64,000 nt of DNA from contig NZ_JAKIRP010000010.1 of the NCBI RefSeq assembly GCF_021646545.1, positions 248,001-312,000 of the forward strand, written 5' to 3'. The translations under genes and the position numbers were made by a program. The number at the start of each line of letters is the position of its first letter. Position 1 is the stretch's first letter. Source of the DNA: Chitinophaga filiformis (GTDB lineage: Bacteria > Bacteroidota > Bacteroidia > Chitinophagales > Chitinophagaceae). Positions 17,160 to 26,675 of the stretch are shown one piece after another. Below the pieces are notes generated by a model, which was given only the letters and a program-made list of their open reading frames with translations, did no database searches and was not told where the DNA came from.

Positions 17160-17669
17160 ATGAGACGATATCTGCTCCTTTTATGTTGTTGCTGCCTACC
17201 GTTCCTGTTACATGCTCAAACCAGGACGGTGTCTGTACCTAAGGAACAGCCTCCTTATCTTCAGTATCCAATAGTGCCATCTTTCCCGCTTACATTGCCC
17301 GACGGTCATGTTATTACCAAAAATGACCTGAGAAAGAACGTCAAGACAATTGTTTTTGTTTTTAGCGTAGATTGCGACCATTGTAAACATCTGACGGAAG
17401 AAATGCTGAAGAACATCGATAAGTTCAAAAAGACACAGATCCTCATGGTCACGCCTTTTCAACCGGAACAGATGAAAGTATACTATAATAATTATAACAT
17501 CAAAAACTACCCCAATATTATAATGGCCAGCGAGCCAACCCGCCAGATCATGTATTTCTATAACCTGCATTATTTCCCCGGACTGTTTATTTATGACAAA
17601 AAGCAGCAGTTCGTGAAAGGCTTTGAAGGCACTGTGAAACTGGAACAGCTGCAGGAATATCTGAATTAA
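17160..17669 (+). CDS. Secreted thioredoxin-like protein
   Basis: 169 residues with a signal peptide (MRRYLLLLCCCCLPFLLHAQ). The rest has a thioredoxin-like fold with a CDHC redox motif in FSVDCDHCKHL near residue 75 and a cis-Pro region HYFPGLFIYD near 142. Likely role: disulfide exchange or redox-linked maturation in the periplasm, like TlpA/ResA proteins of Bacteroidota. The partner is unknown. It sits just upstream of mdh, which has its own promoter. Confidence 0.8.
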   Translation: MRRYLLLLCCCCLPFLLHAQTRTVSVPKEQPPYLQYPIVPSFPLTLPDGHVITKNDLRKNVKTIVFVFSVDCDHCKHLTEEMLKNIDKFKKTQILMVTPFQPEQMKVYYNNYNIKNYPNIIMASEPTRQIMYFYNLHYFPGLFIYDKKQQFVKGFEGTVKLEQLQEYLN

Positions 17670-17699
17670 CATTGCGGGCCTGTTTCAGTGGCTATTGGT

Positions 17700-17707
17700 T
17701 ACATTTG
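17700..17707 (+). promoter_or_regulatory. -7 promoter box of mdh
   Basis: TACATTTG, an exact TAnnTTTG match, 40 bp before the ATG at 17748. Confidence 0.55.
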
Positions 17708-17747
17708 TTTATCCTCATATTCTTCACCTTAAAATTTAATACAAACG

Positions 17748-18686
17748 ATGAAAGTTACTGTCGTAGGAGCTGGTAATGTAGGCGCAACCTGTGCTAATGT
17801 ACTGGCCCACAGAGATTTTTTGCAGGAGATTGTGTTGTTGGATATTAAAGAAGGCACTGCAGAAGGAAAGGCGTTGGATAGCTGGCAGCAGGCCCCGATT
17901 GATTACTATAGCACCAGGATAACGGGTGTCACGAATGATTATCTCAAAACCGCTGATAGTGATGTCGTTGTCATCACTTCCGGCTTGCCCCGCAAACCCG
18001 GTATGAGCAGGGACGACCTTATCTCCACCAATGCCAATATTGTAAAATCGGTTACTGAAAACATCGTCAAGCATTCGCCCGATGCCATTATTATAGTAGT
18101 AAGTAATCCGCTGGACGTAATGACTTACTGTGCCTACCTGACTGCCCAGAAAGACAGCAGTAAGGTGTTCGGTATGGCCGGCATCCTTGATACGGCCCGT
18201 TACCGCGCGTTCCTTGCAGAGGAGATCGGCTGTTCCCCCAAAGACATCCAGGCTATCCTGATGGGAGGACACGGAGATACCATGGTGCCACTGCCACGTT
18301 ACACCACTGTATCGGGTATTCCTGTTACCGAACTCGTTGCTCCGGATAAACTGGAAGCTATCATACAACGCACCAAAGTAGGAGGCGGCGAAATCGTAAA
18401 CCTGCTGGGCACCTCTGCCTGGTATGCGCCCGGCGCCGCCGCTGCACAAATGGTGGAAGCGATACTAAAAGATGAAAAGAGGATCTTCCCCTGCTGCGCA
18501 TGGCTGACAGGCGAATATGGATTGAAAGACATCTACCTCGGCGTTCCTGTCGTCCTGGGTAAAAACGGTATCGAAAAGATCCTCGAATTACAGCTTAATG
18601 ACAGCGAGAAGGCGTTACTCGCCACTTCAGCCACCCACGTTAAAGAAGTTATGGATGTATTGGACAATATGAAAGTAATTGCCTAA
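17748..18686 (+). CDS. mdh: Malate dehydrogenase
   Basis: 312 residues of the LDH-like MDH group. N-terminal NAD site VVGAGNVGATCANVLA; substrate-loop arginines in PRKPGMSRDDL (about residues 81 and 87), the Arg at the specificity position favouring malate over lactate; NPLDVMTY; DTARYRAFLAE; catalytic His175 in GGHGDTMVPL. It interconverts malate and oxaloacetate in the citric acid cycle. The unit is monocistronic, with its own promoter and a strong terminator. Confidence 0.95.
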   Translation: MKVTVVGAGNVGATCANVLAHRDFLQEIVLLDIKEGTAEGKALDSWQQAPIDYYSTRITGVTNDYLKTADSDVVVITSGLPRKPGMSRDDLISTNANIVKSVTENIVKHSPDAIIIVVSNPLDVMTYCAYLTAQKDSSKVFGMAGILDTARYRAFLAEEIGCSPKDIQAILMGGHGDTMVPLPRYTTVSGIPVTELVAPDKLEAIIQRTKVGGGEIVNLLGTSAWYAPGAAAAQMVEAILKDEKRIFPCCAWLTGEYGLKDIYLGVPVVLGKNGIEKILELQLNDSEKALLATSATHVKEVMDVLDNMKVIA

Positions 18687-18704
18687 TATATTGATCCTAA
18701 TATA

Positions 18705-18753
18705 AAAGGCTGACTAATAGCCAAAAATGATCCGGCTATCAGTCAGCCTTTTT
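18705..18753 (+). terminator. Terminator of mdh
   Basis: Stem of 18 bp with one wobble (AAAGGCTGACTAATAGCC with its complement) and an 11-nt loop, ending in TTTTTGTTGTT. Confidence 0.93.
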
Positions 18754-18868
18754 GTTGTTACCCTGTGAATGCCATATGTCTCTCCCATCACTCTCCTCTT
18801 ACTATTCCCAGGAATAAATCCTTTCCGGCTCTGAAAAGATTTGTTACATTCGTTTCAACGGTTATTAT

Positions 18869-18887
18869 ACAAAACGTGATGTTTTGT
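18869..18887. promoter_or_regulatory. Operator-like palindrome upstream of the MarR gene
   Basis: ACAAAAC-GTGAT-GTTTTGT is a perfect 7-bp dyad about 55 bp before the MarR start. MarR proteins commonly repress their own gene by binding such dyads, so this is the likely autoregulatory site. Confidence 0.55.
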
Positions 18888-18940
18888 TTGCCAAATGCAT
18901 GATTGATATTCGTATTTTTAACCCGACTATATTCTCACTT

Positions 18941-19402
18941 ATGTCAAACATAGAAAAGCTCATCTCGCAGAAAACATTTACCAGCGAGTATAATAAAGGG
19001 TTAATAGGTCTTATTTTCGTAGGCAACTGGATAGTGTCACGTCACCAACAATTCTTCAAGAAGTTTGACATTACCATGCAACAGTACAACATACTGAGAA
19101 TATTACGAGGCCAACACCCTAAAGCTGCTAATATCAATACTTTAAAAGAGAGAATGCTGGATAAAATGAGTGATGTTTCACGCCTTGTTGAACGCCTGCG
19201 TAAGGCCGGTTTAGTGGAGAGAAAGAGCAGTGAAATAGACCGGAGAGCGGTGGATGTACAGATCACAGAGAAAGGACTGGCCTTACTTAAAGTAATGGAT
19301 GTAGACCTTCCGGATCTTGAAGATTCTCTGAAACTGTCGCTGACAGAAGAGGAAGCATTACAGCTAAACATGCTCCTCGATAAGATCCTGACACGTTATT
19401 AG
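18941..19402 (+). CDS. MarR-family transcriptional regulator
   Basis: 153 residues from the ATG at 18941 (MSNIEKLISQKTF); an upstream in-frame start at 18884 lies in the operator and is unlikely. Winged helix-turn-helix: recognition region LKERMLDKMSDVSRLVERLR near residues 72-91 and wing RRAVDVQITEKG near 104. MarR dimers respond to small ligands or redox state. The convergent MFS transporter gene ends 36 bp away, but regulation of it is not shown by the sequence. Confidence 0.9.
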   Translation: MSNIEKLISQKTFTSEYNKGLIGLIFVGNWIVSRHQQFFKKFDITMQQYNILRILRGQHPKAANINTLKERMLDKMSDVSRLVERLRKAGLVERKSSEIDRRAVDVQITEKGLALLKVMDVDLPDLEDSLKLSLTEEEALQLNMLLDKILTRY

Positions 19403-19437
19403 CGCGAAAATCTTCCAGGCCACGTGAGTGCAAGTAC

Positions 19438-20715
19438 TCAATCAGCCGAAAGTTTTTTTACGTCCTCCTCTGTATAATTTATGTCTTCCACGTAATTAAG
19501 GTCTTTCCCAAAAGTTTCCTCTACGGTATAAGATGCAATTAACGAAGCCGTGATACAAATCACTGCTACAATGGCACCGCTCTGCAGGTAAGTAAAATAG
19601 TGCTGGGCGAAGGCAAATAACATCGTGATCAGCGGTAGCATACCGCGTGCAAAGTTAGGCACCGTGATGGCGACAGTAGCCCTGAGATTGGTACCAAAAC
19701 TTTCCGCAGCAATAGTAACGAAGATAGCCCAGAAGCCAACACTGAAACCAAGTACAAAGCAAACGGTATAGAAAAGCCACTTTTCGGCACCATGAAGATT
19801 GAGATAAAGACCGACACAGACGGCAGTCAAAGCAAGGAAGATCATCATTACTTTGCGCCGGCTTTTCAATATCTGGCTGAGCAAACCGCTGGAAAAATCA
19901 CCTAACACCAATCCGGCGTAACAAAATGCCACTGCGTCTCCCGGATTAATCGGAGACTTCACTCCCATTTCAACGGCAAATTTGTTGGAAAATGCTACTA
20001 ATATTCCTACCACAAACCATGTAGGAGCGCCCAATAGCACACATTTCAAATACCGGAAGAAGCGCTCTTTGTTATTGAACAAGGCCAGGAACTCGCCCCT
20101 TCCCACCGCATTTTTCTCTGCGGTCTGGTTAAACATATGTGATTCTATTACGCTGATGCGCAGTAACAGGAGTAACAGGCCTAATCCACCTCCGATAAAA
20201 TAACAGTACCGCCAGTCAGGAACCACTTTGGCGATAAAATTGGCAGCAACGGCTCCCGAAACACCTACGGTGGCCACTATCATAGTGCCATAGCCCCTCT
20301 TTTCCTTCGGCAATATTTCAGCCACAAGGGTAATACCAGCGCCCAGTTCACCGGCAAGCCCCAGCCCGGCAACAAAACGCCAGAACAGGTATCCGGTTGT
20401 ACCAGTCACAAAACCATTGGCAATATTAGCGATCGAATAAAGTAGTATGGACCCAAACAATACCTTGAGACGCCCTTTCTTGTCTCCGATAATGCCCCAG
20501 AAGATTCCTCCTACAAGCAAACCGGCCATCTGCACATTTATCAGTAACAACCCTACACCTGAGTCAATTTCCGACTGAGGCACTCCGAGGTCTTTTAGAC
20601 TGGGTACTCTCAGAATCGTAAATAATAACAGATCATAGATATCAACGAAATATCCCAATGAAGCGACTATCACTGCAACATTGAAGATTGACGCGGAACG
20701 GTTACCGGATTGCAT
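19438..20715 (-). CDS. MFS transporter (metabolite:H+ symporter type)
   Basis: 425 residues with about 12 membrane segments. Motif A between TM2 and TM3 reads GIIGDKKGRLKVL near residue 75; RFVAGLGLAGELGAGITLV near 113 resembles the metabolite:H+ symporter branch that carries organic or aromatic acids. It sits in the inner membrane. The C-terminal tail is acidic and cytoplasmic. It is 13 bp downstream of the DedA gene, so the two are probably cotranscribed. The substrate is unknown. Confidence 0.85.
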   Translation of the reverse strand: MQSGNRSASIFNVAVIVASLGYFVDIYDLLLFTILRVPSLKDLGVPQSEIDSGVGLLLINVQMAGLLVGGIFWGIIGDKKGRLKVLFGSILLYSIANIANGFVTGTTGYLFWRFVAGLGLAGELGAGITLVAEILPKEKRGYGTMIVATVGVSGAVAANFIAKVVPDWRYCYFIGGGLGLLLLLLRISVIESHMFNQTAEKNAVGRGEFLALFNNKERFFRYLKCVLLGAPTWFVVGILVAFSNKFAVEMGVKSPINPGDAVAFCYAGLVLGDFSSGLLSQILKSRRKVMMIFLALTAVCVGLYLNLHGAEKWLFYTVCFVLGFSVGFWAIFVTIAAESFGTNLRATVAITVPNFARGMLPLITMLFAFAQHYFTYLQSGAIVAVICITASLIASYTVEETFGKDLNYVEDINYTEEDVKKLSAD

Positions 20716-20728
20716 AACGGGTGGCTAT

Positions 20729-21394
20729 TTATTTATTCACATCGGTATGAGTAGGATGCGGATGTTTTGCTTTACCAAAAACTAGTTTAATAAGAACAGG
20801 TAATGTAGTAATAATTATCAATATAATTACAATAAGTTCCAGATGTTCTTTCAATGACGGGAAGAACTTATCCAGGTAGTGGCCCGCCAGCATCATAGAA
20901 AATACCCAGCAGAAAGAGCTGACGATATTAAAGAACATAAATCTCTTTCTCTCCATTTGTACAATGCCGGCCACAATAGGAGCAAAAGTCCTGATAATAG
21001 GCAGGAAACGGGCGAGAAATATGGCTCCGCCGCCGTATTTTTCATAGAATTCCTTAGCCTGATACAGGTGTTTCTGTTTAAAGAAGAAGGTGTCTTTTCT
21101 ATTAAAAAGCAAAGGTCCCGACTTACGGCCAAACCAGAAACCCACGAAATTGCCCAATACTCCTGCTATGGCAATCATTACCATTATGAAGAAGAAAGGC
21201 ACATTAAAAAAACTTTCGCTCAGCAAACCACCATATATACCGGCTACGAAAAGCAGGGAATCTCCAGGCAGGAAAAAACCAACAAAAAGCCCTGTTTCAG
21301 CAAAAATGATCAGCAATAATAAATACAGGCCACCATGGTCAATGATCCAATGTGGGTTAATAAGGTGCTTGAATAACTCTATAAACTGGTCCAT
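20729..21394 (-). CDS. DedA-family membrane protein
   Basis: 221 residues from the ATG at 21394 (MDQFIELFKHLINP); a longer frame to 21436 is possible. DedA motifs: E-x(n)-PGDSLL in FAETGLFVGFFLPGDSLLF near residue 32, GNFVGFWFGRKSG near 80 and FLARFLPIIRTFAPIVAG near 124. DedA proteins are inner-membrane proteins tied to lipid-carrier flipping and proton-motive-force maintenance. The C-terminal tail is His-rich (KHPHPTHTD). It probably shares a transcript with the MFS gene. Confidence 0.92.
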   Translation of the reverse strand: MDQFIELFKHLINPHWIIDHGGLYLLLLIIFAETGLFVGFFLPGDSLLFVAGIYGGLLSESFFNVPFFFIMVMIAIAGVLGNFVGFWFGRKSGPLLFNRKDTFFFKQKHLYQAKEFYEKYGGGAIFLARFLPIIRTFAPIVAGIVQMERKRFMFFNIVSSFCWVFSMMLAGHYLDKFFPSLKEHLELIVIILIIITTLPVLIKLVFGKAKHPHPTHTDVNK

Positions 21395-21527
21395 ATATTC
21401 TTTAATAATCTCAAAATCAGATACTAATGTAGGCACTTATACTGCCTCCTGTCAGCATTGAGCAAAATGCTCAATACCATACACAACAGACTGTGGGCAA
21501 AATAAGCATAAAACTGTTATTGAATTG

Positions 21528-22895
21528 TTATACTTCCTTTAACTGGGAGGCTGGTATCTCTTCCAGGGAATTTTCCCATTTAGATACTACCGCGGTCGCC
21601 ATTGCATTACCAATCACATTGGTAGCAGAACGTCCCATGTCCAGTAAATGGTCTACTCCCAGCAACAGTAATAACCCGGCTTCAGGAATATGGAACAAGG
21701 AAAGTGTACCGGCGATCACAACAAGGGACGCCCTGGGTACCCCGGCGATACCTTTACTGGTGATCATTAATACAAGTAACATAGAGAGCTGCTGTTCAAA
21801 TCCCAGGTGCATGTTATAAGCCTGCGCAATGAACAGACTGGCAAAGGTCATATACATCATAGAGCCATCCAGGTTGAAGGAATAACCCAAAGGCAGTACA
21901 AAACTTACAATGCGGTTATCGCAACCGAATTTTTCCAGCTCTTCCATTGTACGGGGGTAGGCAGCTTCACTGCTGGCCGTACTAAAGGCTAATAGTAACG
22001 GATCTTTTATTAATCCGAGTAAGGTGAATACCCGGCGTCCGAGTATCAGAAAACCAACTAAGGCCAATACTATCCATAAAGTGGCAAGACCCAGATAAAA
22101 TTGCCCTATGAACTTGCCATAGGTCAGCAAAATGGTCAATCCTTTCTGAGAAATGATTGCTGCCATAGCGCCAAATACAGCAAAGGGAGCGAAATTCATC
22201 ACATAAGCCGTCACCTTCAACATGATATGCGCTACGCTGTCCATAAACTTTACCACGATGGTTCCAAACTCGCCTACCGCTGCTGTAGCTACGCCGAAGA
22301 AAAGTGAGAATACAACGATCTGCAGGATCTCATTATGCGCCATTGCATTAATCACACTGTCAGGGAATACGTGCTGGAAAAATCCTTTCAAGGTCATGGC
22401 CGCAGCTGCCACTCCACTACTTGCGTGAGAATCGGGTAACGGCAGGTTCAGGGAATGACCTGGTTGCAGGATATTCACCAGCATCATCCCCAGGAAAAGG
22501 GAAATAAAAGTGGCAGAAATAAACCATAACATGGTTTTACCACCGATACGCCCCACCGCTTTTATGTCGCCCAGTTTTGCCACTCCTACCACTAATGTAG
22601 AAAATACCAGGGGAGCGATAATCATTTTTACGAGCCGCAGAAAGATATCAGTCAGAATAGAAATGTTATCTGCAAATTTCCGGATAGTAGCTTCTCCGGT
22701 TGAACCTTTACCGGTAGAGAGACCTATAATATATCCGGCAGTGTTACCCAGGGAACTGTTGCCAGCGGAGACCATCTGTCCGGCTTTTCCGCCACCATAG
22801 GTATCGGTATAGGAAACGTTCATAATATATCCCGTCAGGATGCCCAATACCATGGCTATGAAAATAAATAGTGTAAGCCGGTTGGATCTCTTCAT
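21528..22895 (-). CDS. Dicarboxylate/amino acid:cation symporter (DAACS)
   Basis: 455 residues, GltP/DctA family. Hairpin 1 carries TASSEAAYPRTMEELEKFG near residue 308; TM7 has GYSFNLDGSMMYM near 345; the hairpin 2 region is MITSKGIAGVPRASLVV near 384. It takes up glutamate, aspartate or C4-dicarboxylates with H+ or Na+. A 60-70 residue insert near the N-terminus (rich in Gly/Ser, residues 25-75) is longer than in E. coli GltP. It lies on the minus strand behind the DedA/MFS pair, but 133 bp away. Confidence 0.93.
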   Translation of the reverse strand: MKRSNRLTLFIFIAMVLGILTGYIMNVSYTDTYGGGKAGQMVSAGNSSLGNTAGYIIGLSTGKGSTGEATIRKFADNISILTDIFLRLVKMIIAPLVFSTLVVGVAKLGDIKAVGRIGGKTMLWFISATFISLFLGMMLVNILQPGHSLNLPLPDSHASSGVAAAAMTLKGFFQHVFPDSVINAMAHNEILQIVVFSLFFGVATAAVGEFGTIVVKFMDSVAHIMLKVTAYVMNFAPFAVFGAMAAIISQKGLTILLTYGKFIGQFYLGLATLWIVLALVGFLILGRRVFTLLGLIKDPLLLAFSTASSEAAYPRTMEELEKFGCDNRIVSFVLPLGYSFNLDGSMMYMTFASLFIAQAYNMHLGFEQQLSMLLVLMITSKGIAGVPRASLVVIAGTLSLFHIPEAGLLLLLGVDHLLDMGRSATNVIGNAMATAVVSKWENSLEEIPASQLKEV

Positions 22896-23092
22896 GCAAA
22901 GCCTTTTAATTACAATTAATATTTATGCTAAACGCTAAAATTCCCCAAAAATAAGGTTAGTACTGTAAAGTTGTGACTTCATTCATAAAATAAAAGCTCA
23001 GGGTTTGCTTTTTGATATTTATATTTGGCGATCTGTAACAAAACGAAACAACAACTAAACCACTTAAACGTCAACCACAATATCTCATTAGT

Positions 23093-24589
23093 ATGGGCAA
23101 ACTTTTTGTAAAAAAGCCTCTCTCCCTGTTATTAGCTGAAGCATCCGAATCTGACAAAGGTCTCAAACGTACATTAGGGGCAGGATCACTTATAGCATTG
23201 GGAATAGGCGCTATCATTGGTGCGGGGCTTTTTGTTAGAACAGCTGCTGCTGCCGGGCAACATGCCGGTCCTGCTGTTACCATCTCTTTCATTATCGCTG
23301 CTATTGGTTGTGCCCTGGCAGGTCTTTGCTACGCTGAGTTTGCCTCTATGATCCCTATTGCCGGTAGTGCTTATACCTACTCTTACGCAACGATGGGCGA
23401 ATTCATTGCCTGGATCATTGGATGGGACCTTGTGCTGGAATATGCGCTCGGTGCGGCTACTGTTGCCATTGGTTGGTCTCAGTACCTGAATAAACTCATT
23501 GAAAAAGTCTTCGGGGCTGGGTACGTCATACCTTATCAATGGTCACACAGTCCATTTGAAACTTCAGACGCAGGTGTGCATGGTATCATGAACCTGCCCG
23601 CAGTCTTCATATTATTACTGCTCACTTTATTGCTGATCCGTGGTATCGAAGGCTCTGCCATTGTTAATAACATCATCGTTATTACGAAAGTATCCATCGT
23701 AATCCTGCTGATCCTCCTGGGCTGGCAGTTCATCAATCCAGCGAACCACACTCCTTTCACTATCCCTGCAGATGCTGGATCTGTAACCATGCACAATGGT
23801 AAAGTGATCAACTACAGCGACTTCTGGTTCCATGGTATACCGGGGGTATTACGTGGCGCCGGAGTGGTGTTCTTTGCGTTTATTGGTTTTGATGCTGTAT
23901 CTACTGCAGCTCAGGAAACCAAAAATCCAAAGAAAAATATGCCTGTTGGTATCCTGGTATCATTGGCTATTTGTACGCTGCTGTACATCCTCTTCTCTTA
24001 CGTACTGACTGGTATCGCTCCTTATAAAGACTTCCTGAGACAAGGTGGTGAGGCTTCCGTAGCTTATGCAATTGATACTTATATGCACGGATATGGCTGG
24101 CTGTCTACTTTCGTAACTGTTGCCATTCTTGCAGGTTTCTCTTCTGTGATCCTGGTGATGCTGTTAGGTCAGACAAGGGTATTCTACTCCATGTCAAATG
24201 ACGGTCTGGTACCTAAAGTCTTCTCCAACCTTCATCCTAAGTTCCGTACTCCTTACAGGTCACAGGCACTGTTCTTCATATTTGTATCCCTGTTCGCTGC
24301 TTTCGTTCCGGACAGCGTGGTAGGTGATATGACCAGTATCGGTACCCTGTTTGCCTTTGTACTGGTTTGTCTGGGTGTGATAGTAATGAGGAAGACCAAT
24401 CCGGAATTACAGCGTGCTTTCAAAACACCTTGGGTTCCATTTGTTCCTGTTCTGGGTGCTATATTCTGTCTGACGATGATCATCAGTCTGGGCTTTGAAA
24501 ACTGGGCACGACTGATCGTATGGCTGCTGATCGGCTTTGCTATCTACTTCGGTTATAGCGTTAAGAACAGTAAGGCCAGAAAATTGTAA
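23093..24589 (+). CDS. APC-family amino acid permease
   Basis: 498 residues, about 12-14 membrane segments, cationic amino acid transporter (CAT/YfnA) type. The unwound TM1 is LGIGAIIGAGLFVRTAAAAG near residue 37; TM6 contains FFAFIGFDAVSTAAQETKNP near 262. It imports amino acids across the inner membrane. A -7 box TATATTTG lies at 23020-23027. The gene has a hairpin terminator and no linked metabolic genes, so the substrate is open. Confidence 0.92.
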   Translation: MGKLFVKKPLSLLLAEASESDKGLKRTLGAGSLIALGIGAIIGAGLFVRTAAAAGQHAGPAVTISFIIAAIGCALAGLCYAEFASMIPIAGSAYTYSYATMGEFIAWIIGWDLVLEYALGAATVAIGWSQYLNKLIEKVFGAGYVIPYQWSHSPFETSDAGVHGIMNLPAVFILLLLTLLLIRGIEGSAIVNNIIVITKVSIVILLILLGWQFINPANHTPFTIPADAGSVTMHNGKVINYSDFWFHGIPGVLRGAGVVFFAFIGFDAVSTAAQETKNPKKNMPVGILVSLAICTLLYILFSYVLTGIAPYKDFLRQGGEASVAYAIDTYMHGYGWLSTFVTVAILAGFSSVILVMLLGQTRVFYSMSNDGLVPKVFSNLHPKFRTPYRSQALFFIFVSLFAAFVPDSVVGDMTSIGTLFAFVLVCLGVIVMRKTNPELQRAFKTPWVPFVPVLGAIFCLTMIISLGFENWARLIVWLLIGFAIYFGYSVKNSKARKL

Positions 24590-24618
24590 TCAGGTTATTT
24601 CACGATATTAGAAATCTC

Positions 24619-24664
24619 AAGGCCGGAATTCATGCTGCATTGGTAGTCTGAATTTCCGGCCTTG
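24619..24664 (+). terminator. Terminator of the APC permease gene
   Basis: Stem AAGGCCGGAA / TTTCCGGCCTT with a 24-nt loop that can pair further (TTCA/TGAA). The T tract after it is short. Confidence 0.65.
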
Positions 24665-24752
24665 CTGAGTTAAGCGGCCGGAGAAGGTCATTTTTACTAT
24701 AAAAGTGACTATTTTTGCGTCTCGATTTTATTAATAATTAATTATACCCAAT

Positions 24753-25463
24753 ATGGGAAGAATATTTGAAGTAAGAAAGGCCACCATGTTTGCCAGATGG
24801 GACAGGATGGCCAAACAATTTACCAGGATAGGAAAAGAAATAGCGATTGCGGTGAAACAGGGAGGTCCTGATCCGGATAATAACCCCGCCCTTCGCAGAT
24901 GTTTTGCCAACGCCAAAGGTGTTAACATGCCTAAAGACCGTGTAGAAGCGGCTATTAAGCGTGCAATGGGTAAAGACAAGACTGATTATGAAGAAGTTGT
25001 ATATGAAGGATATGCTCCTCATGGAGTGGCAGTAATGGTTGAGACAGCAACCGATAACCCTACCCGTACAGTGGCCAACGTACGCATGCACTTCAACAAA
25101 GAAGGCGGTAGCCTGGGTAACAGTGGCTCTGTGGGCTTTCTGTTCAACCGTACAGGCGTTTTCAAGATAAAAAATGAAGGGCAGAACCTGGAAGAGCTGG
25201 AACTTGAGTTGATCGATGCAGGTCTGGAAGAAATAGGAGAAGATAGCGAAGGGAATATTATTCTGCACACGCCCTTTACCGAGTTTGGTAATATGTCAAA
25301 GGCGCTGGAAGAGAGAAATATTGTTCCAATCAGTGCTGAACTGCAGCGAATCCCTGCCACAACCGTTGAATTGAACGAAGAGCAGGCAAAGGAAGTGTTG
25401 ACACTGATTGACCGTCTGGAACAGGACGACGACGTGCAGCAGGTGTTCCATAATCTGCGTTAA
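24753..25463 (+). CDS. YebC/PmpR-family regulatory protein
   Basis: 236 residues, full length. N-terminal MGRIFEVRKATMFARWDRMA (family usually starts with GHSKW; here GRIFEVRK), NPALRRCFANAKGVNMPKDR near residue 47, VVYEGYAPHGVAVMVE near 84, GSVGFLFNR near 126. YebC-type proteins act as transcription factors, and some assist translation at proline stretches. Without a functional test the two roles cannot be told apart. A -7 box TATTTTTG is at 24710-24717 and a strong terminator follows. Confidence 0.92.
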   Translation: MGRIFEVRKATMFARWDRMAKQFTRIGKEIAIAVKQGGPDPDNNPALRRCFANAKGVNMPKDRVEAAIKRAMGKDKTDYEEVVYEGYAPHGVAVMVETATDNPTRTVANVRMHFNKEGGSLGNSGSVGFLFNRTGVFKIKNEGQNLEELELELIDAGLEEIGEDSEGNIILHTPFTEFGNMSKALEERNIVPISAELQRIPATTVELNEEQAKEVLTLIDRLEQDDDVQQVFHNLR

Positions 25464-25480
25464 TTATGTAATTACGATAA

Positions 25481-25521
25481 AAAGGAAAGGCCTTGTCTGA
25501 GACAAGGCCTTTCCTTTTTAT
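25481..25521. terminator. Terminator between yebC and the response regulator gene
   Basis: Stem AAGGAAAGGCCTTGTCT / AGACAAGGCCTTTCCTT with a GAG loop region, then TTTTTA on the plus side and A/T-rich on the minus side. It serves the two convergent genes. Confidence 0.92.
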
Positions 25522-25536
25522 TTCTTGATTGGTATA

Positions 25537-26247
25537 TCAGAGCACGCGGCAAACTTCGCTTTCAATTACAAGACGTAAGCCTTTGCCATGAATAGTTTCC
25601 AGCTTAATGGTATTATCAAGTTTGAAGTGTTTGCGTATCCGTGTGAGATACACGTCCATACTGCGCCCGGTGAAGAAGTCATCATTGCCCCATACACTCA
25701 GCAAAATACCTTCTCTTTTCAATCGCTTGTTGGGATTGTCACATAGGAATTTCAGCAGTTCGGCTTCTTTCGGCGGCAGATTGATCGTTCCGCCGGTTGG
25801 CGGATGGTAGATTTTGAATTCACTATAGTTGAAAATAAGTGATCCAAGCTTAAACACAATCTGTTTATCGTTCTGCAGCAGACGGCTTCTTTTCATAAAC
25901 ACATCCATCCGGCACAGCAGTTCTTCCATGTTGAAAGGTTTCACCAGGTAATCATCCCCACCACATTCAAAGCCATTAAGCTTATCCTGCTCCATATATC
26001 GTGAAGTGGTAAATATGATGGGAACGTTATCATTCCTATCCCTGATCTCTCTTGCCAGTGCAAACCCATCCATACCAGGCATTACGACATCCAGTAAACA
26101 GATGTCGAATGGTCTTTCCAGGAAGGTATTCCAGCCTTCCTCTCCATCTGAGCAATGCACAACCAGATATCCAGCCTTTTCCAGGTGGCTCTTGATAACT
26201 TTGGCAAAAAAATGATCATCTTCTACTAACAGAACTCCTGCTTTCAT
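25537..26247 (-). CDS. OmpR-family response regulator (RprY-like)
   Basis: 236 residues from the ATG at 26247 (MKAGVLLVEDDHFF); an in-frame start at 26283 adds 12 residues. Receiver domain: acidic pair Asp10/Asp11, phosphoacceptor Asp53 in LLDVVMPGMDG, Lys103 in LVKPF. Winged-helix output domain from about residue 130, with recognition part RSMDVYLTRIRKHF. No histidine kinase gene is adjacent, so the partner is elsewhere. About 110-150 bp upstream is a tandem direct repeat (26396-26412) also found before the three mini-peptide genes at 51-52 kb, suggesting autoregulation and shared control. Confidence 0.92.
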   Translation of the reverse strand: MKAGVLLVEDDHFFAKVIKSHLEKAGYLVVHCSDGEEGWNTFLERPFDICLLDVVMPGMDGFALAREIRDRNDNVPIIFTTSRYMEQDKLNGFECGGDDYLVKPFNMEELLCRMDVFMKRSRLLQNDKQIVFKLGSLIFNYSEFKIYHPPTGGTINLPPKEAELLKFLCDNPNKRLKREGILLSVWGNDDFFTGRSMDVYLTRIRKHFKLDNTIKLETIHGKGLRLVIESEVCRVL

Positions 26248-26395
26248 AAATGGATTTGGGTTGATGGTTAATTTAGAAGTCAACTCCTGACAAGCTGTTA
26301 CAAAATGACGAATTATTAACTGTTAACGTGGACTAAATGTTTATCCAATTTAGTTTTATTCTTTTAAATTTTGGCGGCACAACACCTATTATCTT

Positions 26396-26412
26396 CATTC
26401 ATTTTCGTTCAT
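26396..26412 (-). promoter_or_regulatory. Tandem direct repeat upstream of the response regulator gene
   Basis: The minus strand reads ATGAACGAAA-ATGAATG, two ATGAAYG half sites 10 bp apart, the arrangement bound by OmpR/PhoB-type winged helices. The same element occurs at 51295-51310, 51672-51688 and 52021-52037. Confidence 0.5.
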
Positions 26413-26625
26413 TCCTGACCAAACGAAAAATATGCATGTCTAATATATTAATTATCACTCACAATAGGAAATAACATTTGGTTAATGTTATTTTCGAAGG
26501 GGACGATCACACTGCCATATTAAATAATTATTCAATTATATTTTAATTGATTTATCATGAAAGTATTTCATAATATTTGTATACTGCATTAACATCTTCT
26601 TAAACCTACAACTACATCTAAATGC

Positions 26626-26664
26626 AAAACGCAAGGCCCGGAAGCCTTGCGTTTCATTTTTTAT
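26626..26664 (-). terminator. Terminator of the E1 gene
   Basis: Perfect 11-bp stem AAACGCAAGGC / GCCTTGCGTTT (26627-26654). Both sides are T-rich in the outgoing direction, so it may act both ways. Confidence 0.85.
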
Positions 26665-26675
26665 AGTCAATATCC

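Larger units (their letters stand above)
26248..26675. other. Intergenic region, response regulator to E1 gene
   Basis: 428 bp. It contains the direct-repeat element at 26396-26412 and the E1 terminator at 26626-26664. The stretch 26413-26620 is AT-rich and shows no ORF or tRNA. Confidence 0.5.
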
